Shown here in pieces: positions 40,093 to 45,560 of a DNA stretch of 49,873 bases. A model generated the notes under the pieces. It worked only from the letters and a program-made list of their open reading frames with translations, searched no databases and was not told where the DNA came from. Source of the DNA: a virus; IMG/VR virus record IMGVR_UViG_3300031669_000044, positions 1-49,873 of that record; one strand, 5' to 3'. The first letter of the stretch is position 1; each line of letters opens with the position of its first letter. The translations under genes and the position numbers were made by a program.

Positions 40093-40641
40093 ATGAATAT
40101 TGATAAGGTTATCTGTATTGGTTCAACAAAGGAATCTGGTTTCATCTTTTGCCATATCACCTACAAATTTGGTTGCTTGTCCATTACTGGCGTGGAAGGA
40201 CCGAAAAGCAATGGTGATTGTCGCGGTAGCTGCGGACAGATTTGCGACACCATTGCAGAACAGCTTGGTCGAATCACCTACCTTGAACCATGGGACGCCG
40301 AAAAAACGTTCGGCTTTACCAAGGTCTGGAACGCCTACCATTTGAACGACATGTCAGCCGGTTGCGAACACCAGCGCGCCATGCACTGGGACACACGCCG
40401 AATTGACGACACAAAGCCAAGCAACGCCTACGGCAAGTTTTTTAAGAGTCAATTAACTGCCTCATGGAACTTGCTCGGCTGGATTACTCAAAAAGAAGAT
40501 CCGTCCGGCCTGCTTCTCCGTCCGTGCCCGGTCTGTGGCTATCGCTACGGTTCAGAATGGTTGCGCCGTGACATTCCCGCCGACGTGCTCACCTATCTTG
40601 AAGCGCTCCCCGAATCAACCCGCAAACCTGCTTGGATATAA
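40093..40641 (+). CDS. Early Cys-rich protein (182 aa)
   Basis: Preceded by TAATAGGAG. It has GPKSNGDCRGSCGQI with DxIxxQL after it, HLNDMSAGCEHQR, and near the end RPCPVCGYRYGSEWL, a probable zinc ribbon. Phage proteins with the ITGVxGPxxNGDxxGSxGQI and HLNDMxAGCxHQR patterns are widespread and uncharacterised. Confidence 0.78.
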   Translation: MNIDKVICIGSTKESGFIFCHITYKFGCLSITGVEGPKSNGDCRGSCGQICDTIAEQLGRITYLEPWDAEKTFGFTKVWNAYHLNDMSAGCEHQRAMHWDTRRIDDTKPSNAYGKFFKSQLTASWNLLGWITQKEDPSGLLLRPCPVCGYRYGSEWLRRDIPADVLTYLEALPESTRKPAWI

Positions 40642-40650
40642 AGGAGACCT

Positions 40651-41040
40651 ATGATGCTTCCATCCATCTTTTTCATCTACACACTTACGCTCGGTTACGC
40701 GATAGAGCCGATTGATTTGATGATAGCCAACCATGTAGAAAGCTACCCGCCGTATTCAACCGGGCTATCGGCTGGCTTTTCAATCGGCGATCCTTCCAAA
40801 ACTCACCTTGAAATAACCGGTTCGGCCACCACATGGGAAGACATGCGTTCGATCACAGTATTCGCACCGGCAATAGCGCACTATGGATTTAAGGTCGCAT
40901 TCGTTTCCTCGTTCCTTACGCTGTCCGTTTCCCATTTGTGCATTCATCCGGTCCTTGCTTATCCGCAGCGCTCGACCTATGTTTTCGGAGGACACACAAC
41001 AGCCGCCATTCAGTTTCGCGCTGCACAGAAACTATTCTAA
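40651..41040 (+). CDS. Predicted exported or membrane protein (129 aa)
   Basis: AAAGGAGACCT lies upstream of two adjacent ATGs (40651 and 40654). A hydrophobic start MLPSIFFIYTLTLGYAI could be a signal peptide. A second hydrophobic segment (FVSSFLTLSVSHLCI) is near residue 90. No family recognised. It is the only clear membrane gene in this part. Confidence 0.6.
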   Translation: MMLPSIFFIYTLTLGYAIEPIDLMIANHVESYPPYSTGLSAGFSIGDPSKTHLEITGSATTWEDMRSITVFAPAIAHYGFKVAFVSSFLTLSVSHLCIHPVLAYPQRSTYVFGGHTTAAIQFRAAQKLF

Positions 41041-41050
41041 AGGAACTAAT

Positions 41051-41323
41051 ATGAACGACAAAACTTATGCCACATGCGAACTTTGCGAACAGGAGATGAA
41101 ACCCGGTACGCCGTGCACCTATACGCATTTTAAGCTTAAAAACGGTACCATCATTGAAAAGATCATGACCGATGAGCCAGTTTGCCCGGACTGCAACGCT
41201 CCTATGGGTTCTCCCCATCATCCCGGTTGCGACAATGAACGCTGCCCGGTGTGCGGTGGACAGGCCATAGGCTGTCCGTGTCTTGACGGCGTGCACGATC
41301 TAAAGAAGGTACCGCGTACATGA
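41051..41323 (+). CDS. Small multi-Cys zinc protein (90 aa)
   Basis: AAAGGAAC precedes the ATG. Cys pairs: CELC (9-12), CPDC, CPVC and CPC, plus His residues in PHHPGC, enough for two or more zinc sites. HPGCDNERCPVCGGQAIGC is a frequent motif in phage and bacterial small proteins. It is coupled to the methyltransferase-like gene by ATGA. Confidence 0.75.
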   Translation: MNDKTYATCELCEQEMKPGTPCTYTHFKLKNGTIIEKIMTDEPVCPDCNAPMGSPHHPGCDNERCPVCGGQAIGCPCLDGVHDLKKVPRT

Positions 41324-41919
41324 AAATCCTTATAGCTTGTGAATCTTCCGGGATCGTCCGGGACGCATTCCGCGCATATGGCCATGATGCATGGTCATGC
41401 GATCTAAAGGCTACCGAGCGGCCCGGACCGCACATTCAAGGCGATGTGCTCGCGTACCTGAACGATGGATGGGACATGATGATCGCGCACCCGCCTTGCA
41501 CCCATCTATCGGTTAGCGGAGCGCACCTATTTGCGGCCAAACGTGCCGATGGTCGCCAGCAATCAGCGATCGGGTTTTTCATGCTCCTTGCTGGCGCAAA
41601 AATCAAATACAAGGCGGTCGAAAACCCGGTCTCGATCATGTCTACGCTATGGCGTAAACCCGATCAAATCATCCAACCGTGGATGTTCGGTCATCCGGAA
41701 AGTAAGAAAACTTGCTTGTGGCTTACGAACCTGCCGAAGCTTGTTCCAACCGATGTGCTCACGCTGCCCGAATGCGGCTACTGGGCAAATCAAACCCCAT
41801 CCCATCAGAACAAACTCGGACCGTCCGCAGAGCGCGCTACGATTCGATCCCGGACCTACTGGAACATTGCTCTTGCCATGGCCGAACAGTGGACTAAATA
41901 TTTAGCAGAGGTAGCTTAA
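41320..41919 (+). CDS. C5-cytosine methyltransferase-like protein (short form)
   Basis: The protein has 199 residues. The N-terminal ACESSG.VR.AF (residues 6-17) resembles the SAM-binding motif of Dcm-type enzymes. HPPC (57-60) carries the catalytic-type Cys60, and VENP (100-103) matches the Glu of motif VI. It lacks a target-recognition domain and is half the usual length. Phage proteins of this shape are usually annotated as DNA methylase; activity is uncertain. Possible role is protection from restriction. Confidence 0.75.
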   Translation: MKILIACESSGIVRDAFRAYGHDAWSCDLKATERPGPHIQGDVLAYLNDGWDMMIAHPPCTHLSVSGAHLFAAKRADGRQQSAIGFFMLLAGAKIKYKAVENPVSIMSTLWRKPDQIIQPWMFGHPESKKTCLWLTNLPKLVPTDVLTLPECGYWANQTPSHQNKLGPSAERATIRSRTYWNIALAMAEQWTKYLAEVA

Positions 41920-42110
41920 TGAAATCTGTAACAATTTTTCGCACGTTTTCCGATGTAATCGAGATCCCGGATGACCTGCCCATTGTTGATTCAGTCGTCT
42001 CTGATTACTTGGATGAACACCAACTCTGGCCCCGTCCGGAGGGAATGAAAGAACTAATCGACAACTTTCACGTTTACGGGCACGCCTCCTCTAAGGATGG
42101 CCCGGCATGA
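41919..42110 (+). CDS. Small early protein (63 aa)
   Basis: Starts in TAATG, sharing one base with the previous stop, and is coupled to the next by ATGA. Short beta start (KSVTIFRTFSDVIEIPDD) then a helical acidic part. No family recognised. Confidence 0.65.
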   Translation: MKSVTIFRTFSDVIEIPDDLPIVDSVVSDYLDEHQLWPRPEGMKELIDNFHVYGHASSKDGPA

Positions 42111-42313
42111 ATACCAGGTTTTGCCCCGGGTGCAAAAAGCACAAGCCCTACAGTGCCTACTACGAGTCGCAGCGGATCACTTTGTGCAAAGAGTGCCATG
42201 TGAAACAACAGCAGAAGAAAAGGCTATCTGATGCCGAAATGGCCCGCATTGTTGACTCGTATGATGGCCCCGTTTTCTACGGAGACTATTCGAAGGAAGA
42301 GGGAGAAAAATAA
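42107..42313 (+). CDS. Small zinc-finger protein (68 aa)
   Basis: CPGC (6-9) and CKEC (27-30) around KKHKPYSAYYESQRITL form one zinc site, similar to the zinc part of phage recombination endonuclease VII proteins, but the catalytic HNH part is missing. The C-terminal half is a helix with QQQKKRLSDAEMARI. A stand-alone zinc domain is the safest description. Confidence 0.68.
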   Translation: MNTRFCPGCKKHKPYSAYYESQRITLCKECHVKQQQKKRLSDAEMARIVDSYDGPVFYGDYSKEEGEK

Positions 42314-42314
42314 C

Positions 42315-42494
42315 ATGATGCACCAAACCTACTACGATTACCAGTTAAAGCCGATTATCAAGGCGGCAGAAAAAACTGATATGCCCGCATCGCTTAAGGT
42401 CCGGTTCGATCCTGAAGTAACAGAATCCAATTGGATGCATATATCTGCCGAACAGTTGAAAGCGATTCTGCACATTCTGAATACAACCATATAA
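42315..42494 (+). CDS. Small early protein (59 aa)
   Basis: ATG at 42315 (or 42318), two bases after the previous stop. The GAGGGAGAAAA inside the previous gene can serve as ribosome site. The sequence has a helix (LKPIIKAAEKTD), a strand and a final helix (AEQLKAILHIL). Unknown. Confidence 0.6.
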   Translation: MMHQTYYDYQLKPIIKAAEKTDMPASLKVRFDPEVTESNWMHISAEQLKAILHILNTTI

Positions 42495-42508
42495 GGAGGA
42501 AAGAACCC

Positions 42509-42538
42509 ATGAAAGACACCTTAGAGGTCCCCTCATGA
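42509..42538 (+). CDS. Nine-codon mini-cistron
   Basis: AAGGAGGAAAG, a near-perfect ribosome site, leads to an ATG at 42509 and a 9-residue frame (MKDTLEVPS) whose TGA overlaps the next ATG at 42535. It probably delivers ribosomes to the next gene by coupling rather than encoding a functional peptide. Confidence 0.5.
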   Translation: MKDTLEVPS

Positions 42539-42807
42539 CGCTGCTTGAACTAAACGTCATTCGCTCGGATGAACGTGGGGTAACATTGCTCGCGGGCCGA
42601 TACACGCTCTACTATTCCTATCGAACATTCATCGGCGTATGGGATATCGTCAAGGATACACTGCATGTGCTGAAAAAAAGCTCAGCTCCCTCGGTAACAA
42701 CTTCGCGGCACATCGCGTCCTTGCTCAAGGAGCATGAGAGCGACACAACCATCATCGAGTATTCTGAAGCAGCTCTAACCGTTCTGTGCTCGAACATAGT
42801 GCTTTAA
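42535..42807 (+). CDS. Small early protein (90 aa)
   Basis: Starts inside the ATGA of the mini-cistron. It has strands (LLELNVIRSDERGVTLLAGRYTLYYSY) then a helical part, with a VTTSRHIASLLKEH helix. The stop is followed by the GTT-loop hairpin at 42807. Function unknown. Confidence 0.65.
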   Translation: MTLLELNVIRSDERGVTLLAGRYTLYYSYRTFIGVWDIVKDTLHVLKKSSAPSVTTSRHIASLLKEHESDTTIIEYSEAALTVLCSNIVL

Positions 42808-42825
42808 CGCAGGCGTTGCCTGCGT
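42807..42825 (+). promoter_or_regulatory. Leader hairpin with GTT loop
   Basis: ACGCAGGC-GTT-GCCTGCGT is a perfect 8-bp stem starting on the last base of the previous stop codon, 15 bases ahead of the AAAGGAG of the next gene. ATCTTATCC follows, with no T-run. It matches the C-GTT-G loop of the hairpins at 5078, 28820 and 43762. Confidence 0.6.
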
Positions 42826-42853
42826 ATCTTATCCGTTTCTAAAGGAGCCATTT

Positions 42854-43498
42854 ATGGCAAAAGAAAAGGCGCAAAAGATCCCTCCTCCGGCCGTTACGCA
42901 ATACGTTCCCGCGGAGCTGATCACCACGCGAGATGACCTGATCGGCCAGATCCTGAAGTTCAAGATTACATCCGGCCCGAAAGCTGAAGTCGCCGACGAG
43001 CTTCTGGAAAAACTCAAGAAGGTTGAAAAGAGCATTTCCGACAAGTTCGACACAGCCCTCAAACCCTTGAACAAAGCCGCGACCGCCCTCCGGAATCTGA
43101 AAAAAGAAGCTGTCGCACCTATGGCCGCCCCGCGTGATCACATTCGGCTTGAACTGCGCGAGTACCTTCTGAAGCAGGAGGAAAAGCAGGAAAAAGCTCA
43201 GGCCAAGTACACCGAGCGTGTCCAGGAGGCGATCAAAAACGATGCCCCCGTACCCGTCGCACATGCTCTTCCAAGCGGTCCGGCGCTTTCCGCGAGCTTG
43301 GTTCACACTCGTGAAGTAACGATCGACCTGGACGGCCTTGTCGCAGCACTGGAGAAGGCGCTGAAAGGTTCCGAACTTCTTGCAATTATCCCGTATCTTG
43401 AACTGGATGAAGTGCAGATCAAGCGCGACGTGCTTGCTGGTACGGTCGTCCTGCCCTTCGTGGAGGAAACCAAAGGCTCTCATGTCCGGCAAGGGTAG
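42854..43498 (+). CDS. Coiled-coil early protein (214 aa)
   Basis: AAAGGAG lies upstream. After a Pro-rich start, residues 25-130 form a long charged coiled coil (EVADELLEKLKKVEKSISDKF, then EYLLKQEEKQEKAQAKYTERV). A smaller domain with TREVTIDLDGLVAALEKALKG ends the protein. Phage proteins of this build are frequent upstream of recombination genes, but no function is known to me. Confidence 0.72.
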   Translation: MAKEKAQKIPPPAVTQYVPAELITTRDDLIGQILKFKITSGPKAEVADELLEKLKKVEKSISDKFDTALKPLNKAATALRNLKKEAVAPMAAPRDHIRLELREYLLKQEEKQEKAQAKYTERVQEAIKNDAPVPVAHALPSGPALSASLVHTREVTIDLDGLVAALEKALKGSELLAIIPYLELDEVQIKRDVLAGTVVLPFVEETKGSHVRQG

Positions 43499-43691
43499 AA
43501 TCTGCTCCATCTCGTTCTACTGCACAAGATGCAAGCGCACCTATTCGGTGCCTGCCGTGGCCGACCGGCTCGCTGCGGAGGATTTCCTCCATAGTACTCA
43601 AACGTGTCCGATCGGCATCCATACAAGTTATCCGGATATCAGTAGGTGCACAGAAATCCGTGAGGTGACAAATAAAACGCCACCCCATTGA
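43482..43691 (+). CDS. Small zinc-ribbon protein (69 aa)
   Basis: The ATG at 43482 overlaps the previous gene by 17 bases; upstream starts would extend deep into it. CTRC (about 14-17) plus later Cys residues (TCPIGIH and SRC) suggest one zinc site. The gene ends at 43691, inside the -35 box of the promoter at 43688. Function unknown. Confidence 0.6.
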   Translation: MSGKGRICSISFYCTRCKRTYSVPAVADRLAAEDFLHSTQTCPIGIHTSYPDISRCTEIREVTNKTPPH

Positions 43692-43716
43692 CAAAGTAGG
43701 TGATTTTTGATACAAT
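43688..43716 (+). promoter_or_regulatory. Strong sigma70 promoter before the tRNA/Acb2 region
   Basis: TTGACA (43688-43693), 17-bp spacer, TGATACAAT (43708-43716). This is the same -35, spacing and extended -10 as at 37301. Transcripts would start near 43723 and carry the structured leader, the 20-codon ORF, a tRNA-like gene and the Acb2-like gene. Confidence 0.85.
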
Positions 43717-43739
43717 CCTAATCACCTGTTACGGTCCTT

Positions 43740-43797
43740 GGGAGCAGCAGCATGATGCAGCCGCCGTTGGCGAACCCCTGATCATCGCTGCGCTCCC
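43740..43797 (+). ncRNA. 58-nt structured leader RNA
   Basis: The ends GGGAGC (43740-43745) and GCTCCC (43792-43797) pair. Stacked above are AGC/GCT, ATGAT/ATCAT (43752-43756 with 43781-43785), CAG/CTG and an apical CGCC-GTT-GGCG (43762-43772). The result is a long imperfect hairpin close to the transcription start and upstream of an AAGGAG site. It could be a small RNA or a leader control element. Confidence 0.5.
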
Positions 43798-43815
43798 CCT
43801 TCAAGGAGTAGCGAA

Positions 43816-43878
43816 ATGAAGAAACGATTGCTTGCCAGCGTTGTCGATGATGAAGATGTCGATCCTATCGAAGAGTAA
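43816..43878 (+). CDS. Twenty-codon ORF in the tRNA leader
   Basis: AAGGAG lies 9 bases upstream of the ATG at 43816. The frame encodes MKKRLLASVVDDEDVDPIEE and stops at 43876. The product has a basic start and a very acidic end. Its stop is 5 bases before the tRNA-like gene. It may be a leader peptide or a small regulatory protein. Confidence 0.45.
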   Translation: MKKRLLASVVDDEDVDPIEE

Positions 43879-43883
43879 TTTCC

Positions 43884-43980
43884 GAGCCGGTAGCTCAGAG
43901 CGCCCGATGCCAAGCAGGGACGGTAGAGCGTGCGCACTATAAAAAGCGTGAGGTCGGCGGTTCAAACCCGCCCCGGTTCA
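43884..43980 (+). tRNA. tRNA-like gene A with enlarged D loop, isotype not assigned
   Basis: A 7-bp acceptor stem (GAGCCGG with CCGGTTC, one G-U) and a T arm GGCGG-TTCAAAC-CCGCC are regular. The D stem GCTC/GAGC encloses an unusually long loop: about 22 extra bases sit between AGA and GGTA. The anticodon stem TGCGC/GCGTG leaves a 10-base loop (ACTATAAAAA) instead of 7. No CCA is encoded. Its 3' end abuts the ribosome site of the Acb2-like gene. Confidence 0.5.
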
Positions 43981-43995
43981 TAGGAGGAAAGCGTA

Positions 43996-44214
43996 ATGGA
44001 TAAAGGTACCAAGCAAGAGCTGGACATTCGATTCACCTATCATGAGCCGACCGCGATTCAATCGGATCACTATGAAGAGATCCGAACGAAAGCAAAGAAG
44101 CTCGCGGCACTCATGGTCGAGCGTTGCCCTGAATCGCGCGAACGATCGCTTGCCCTGACGAGCATTGAGGAAGCCGTTTTCTGGGCAAACGCGGCGATCG
44201 CTCGACGAACCTAA
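43996..44214 (+). CDS. acb2: Acb2-like anti-CBASS cyclic-oligonucleotide sponge
   Basis: The protein has 72 residues with a TAGGAGGAAAG ribosome site. The pattern FTYHEP (residues 13-18), a helix with HYEEIRTKAKKLAALM, then SLALTSIEEAVFWANAAIAR at 51-70 closely matches the Acb2/Tad1 hairpin-domain family. Acb2 proteins form hexamers and sequester cyclic di- and trinucleotides made by CBASS immunity, blocking the effector. Tyr and Lys residues used for ligand binding appear to be present (Tyr15 and the KAKK helix). Recognition is from the sequence pattern. Confidence 0.85.
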   Translation: MDKGTKQELDIRFTYHEPTAIQSDHYEEIRTKAKKLAALMVERCPESRERSLALTSIEEAVFWANAAIARRT

Positions 44215-44218
44215 ACAA

Positions 44219-44234
44219 CGCTGCGCATGCAGCG
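44219..44234 (+). promoter_or_regulatory. Hairpin after the Acb2-like gene
   Basis: CGCTGC-GCAT-GCAGCG is a perfect 6-bp stem just after the acb2-like stop, followed by CAAACG, so there is no T-run. It may mark an RNA processing point between the mRNA and the tRNA-like cluster. Confidence 0.45.
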
Positions 44235-44240
44235 CAAACG

Positions 44241-44343
44241 TCAGTTGGCTCGCGTGGTAGTAAGCTGATTGATGGACAGGGCCGCGACTGTAACGCGGGT
44301 GGTCGGTACGGGTTAATGCCACGTTCAAATCGTGGGCCGACCT
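44241..44343 (+). tRNA. tRNA-like element B
   Basis: A regular T arm CCACG-TTCAAAT-CGTGG (44319-44335) is followed by GCCGACC, which pairs with GGTCGGT at 44301-44307, giving an acceptor/T-arm minihelix. Upstream are a 10-bp hairpin (TCAGTTGGCT with AGCTGATTGA, 44241-44272) and an anticodon-like arm CCGCG-ACTGTAA-CGCGG (44282-44298). In the usual cloverleaf order the 5' acceptor strand would lie near 44240, but only 5 of 7 bases pair there. Possibly degenerate. Confidence 0.35.
44277..44299 (+). repeat. 23-nt repeat carrying an anticodon-like hairpin, copy 1
   Basis: Identical over 23 bases to 44574-44596. The core is CCGCG-ACTGTAA-CGCGG, a 5-bp stem with a 7-base loop like an anticodon arm, but with C instead of U at the position before the would-be anticodon. 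Flanks differ. Confidence 0.75.
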
Positions 44344-44414
44344 GACAGCCGGGAAAGACCGGCACACTTCGAGCACCGGTGAGGTACGCCCTCCCGTGGG
44401 TCCGCGAAAGCGGT

Positions 44415-44567
44415 GGATGCTGATCGTGATCGTTACACGTAAATGGGCCAGAGTGGCGTCTGGAGGAAGAGCAGCCAGAGAACCAACAACGGGAAAACTG
44501 CTACTACCGTTGAAACTATAGGTAGCAAGGCCAGCTACCATGCAGGGGCAGAACCTGCCAGCATTCA
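44415..44567 (+). tRNA. tRNA-like element C
   Basis: GGATGCTG (44415-44422) pairs with CAGCATTC (44559-44566), an 8-bp closing stem identical to that of the element at 44638. A T-arm-like hairpin GCAGG-GGCAGAA-CCTGC directly precedes the 3' strand, but its loop lacks the TTC consensus. CGTG-ATCGTTA-CACG forms a 4-bp, 7-base-loop arm near the 5' end. Total length, 153 nt, is far above a tRNA. Probably a derived or non-canonical tRNA-like RNA. Confidence 0.3.
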
Positions 44568-44573
44568 GTTGGG

Positions 44574-44596
44574 CAGGGCCGCGACTGTAACGCGGG
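44574..44596 (+). repeat. 23-nt repeat carrying an anticodon-like hairpin, copy 2
   Basis: Second identical copy of the sequence at 44277-44299. It is followed by GGTGC...GCACC (44596-44620), a different downstream arm. No T arm was found for this copy, so it is not a complete tRNA. Confidence 0.7.
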
Positions 44597-44637
44597 GTGC
44601 GTCCGGCCGAGAGCGGCACCTAAAATAACTCTCGGAT

Positions 44638-44767
44638 GGATGCTGTGGCGGAATGGCCCTTGCGCCGGGTGGACCGGCTTGCGGGTAGACGCAGGTGAAG
44701 AGTAAGTCGAGACGTAGTACGACGAAGCCCACAACTCTTCGTGCATGTCGAATCATGCCAGCATTCA
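44638..44767 (+). tRNA. tRNA-like gene F, tRNA-Leu-like ends with large insertions
   Basis: GGATGCTG pairs with CAGCATTC (8 bp). The following TGGCGGAATGG and the later GGTAGACGC match a tRNA-Leu D arm, but about 26 bases are inserted in the D loop, with their own hairpin GCCGG-GTGGA-CCGGC. A 7-bp stem GAAGAGT/ACTCTTC then encloses 31 bases. The T arm GCATG-TCGAAT-CATGC has a 6-base loop, one base short. Length is 130 nt. Confidence 0.4.
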
Positions 44768-44920
44768 GCCCATAGGGGAAACCCGGAAAATAGGACATAA
44801 GGGGCTTCGAGCCGCGTGGGTCCGAACTACGGGAATGGTCACACCCAAGTAGGGGAGGGGCCTACAAGCACAGCGTGACGCTCGCTCCCGTCACGGTGTT
44901 TCGGCCCGGACGGGTTATAC
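44768..44920 (+). other. Structured spacer in the tRNA-like cluster
   Basis: No gene is supported here. It contains a 7-bp hairpin CGTGACG-CTCGCTCC-CGTCACG (44874-44895) and a 10-base repeat CGTGGGTCCG also present at 44395. An additional degenerate tRNA-like element cannot be excluded. Confidence 0.4.
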
Positions 44921-45024
44921 GGGAGTGTGGCGGAATTGGTAGACGCAGCGGGAAAACGTTCAGCCGCGTGGGGCTGTTACCCGGTAGACCACGACGGTTG
45001 CAGGTTCGAATCCTGCCGCTCCCA
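44921..45024 (+). tRNA. tRNA gene E, tRNA-Leu-like with expanded middle
   Basis: The acceptor stem GGGAGTG/CGCTCCC (7 bp, one G-U), D arm GCG-GAATTGGTAGA-CGC and T arm GCAGG-TTCGAAT-CCTGC are regular, with discriminator A at 45024. Between the D and T arms there are 53 bases, about 20 more than a class II tRNA needs. They can form CGTGG/CCACG and GCGG/CCGC stems, so the anticodon is ambiguous. No CCA is encoded. This is the best-formed tRNA of the cluster. Confidence 0.55.
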
Positions 45025-45045
45025 GAGTTAGTAGGAGAAAGCACG

Positions 45046-45243
45046 ATGTCAGATTCAAATCATTCAAGTTCTGGAATCGGTTTCGACGGATTATTGCAGA
45101 TCACGTTTATTGTGCTGAAGCTGGCGCATGTGATCAACTGGGCTTGGATATGGGTGCTTGCACCGGCTTGGATCACGGCTGGCATAGTTATTGTGATTCT
45201 TATTGTGATTGGCATTATCGCATTGTTCGATAGGTTTTGGTGA
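45046..45243 (+). CDS. Small membrane protein, TM Fragile-X-F type (65 aa)
   Basis: The start at 45046 has TAGGAG upstream. LLQITFIVLKLAHVINWAWIWVLAPAWI is the hallmark of small phage proteins named transmembrane Fragile-X-F (an uninformative name), followed by a second hydrophobic helix (VIVILIVIGIIALF). Two membrane segments, N-terminus Ser/Asn-rich. Function unknown; it is widespread in phages. Confidence 0.78.
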   Translation: MSDSNHSSSGIGFDGLLQITFIVLKLAHVINWAWIWVLAPAWITAGIVIVILIVIGIIALFDRFW

Positions 45244-45273
45244 ACCTCAAAACTGTTTCTATAGGAGACCATA

Positions 45274-45543
45274 ATGAAAAAGCTTACCTGTGATTTGTGC
45301 AAGACCGATAGTGCGCCGTTTGAGGATGTGTACGAACATCGTCCGGAAGGCTGGCGTATACTACAGTTCGAAATCTCGGGTAAAAGCTACCCGAAGAAGA
45401 TGAAATCCTATGATCTGTGCCCGGCTTGTGTTGGGCGCTACGGCTTGAAGGAAGAACCCGTTGCGGCCACCCTTGGGGACAAAATATTCGATCTGATCGA
45501 GGAAATCGCGACCGAAGCGGCGATAAACGCTATAAACCGCTGA
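45274..45543 (+). CDS. Small zinc-type protein (89 aa)
   Basis: TATAGGAG precedes the ATG. CDLC (6-9) and CPAC (about 49-52) flank a short beta region, making one treble-clef-like zinc site; the remainder is an acidic helix. Unknown role. Confidence 0.7.
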   Translation: MKKLTCDLCKTDSAPFEDVYEHRPEGWRILQFEISGKSYPKKMKSYDLCPACVGRYGLKEEPVAATLGDKIFDLIEEIATEAAINAINR

Positions 45544-45560
45544 GCCAAAAGGAGAACTGT

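Noticed and set aside
43978-44798. Overlapping frames in both strands of the tRNA-like cluster (for example 43978-44619 minus and 44443-44628 plus)
   Set aside because: They cross tRNA arms and repeats, lack ribosome sites and show no plausible protein features.
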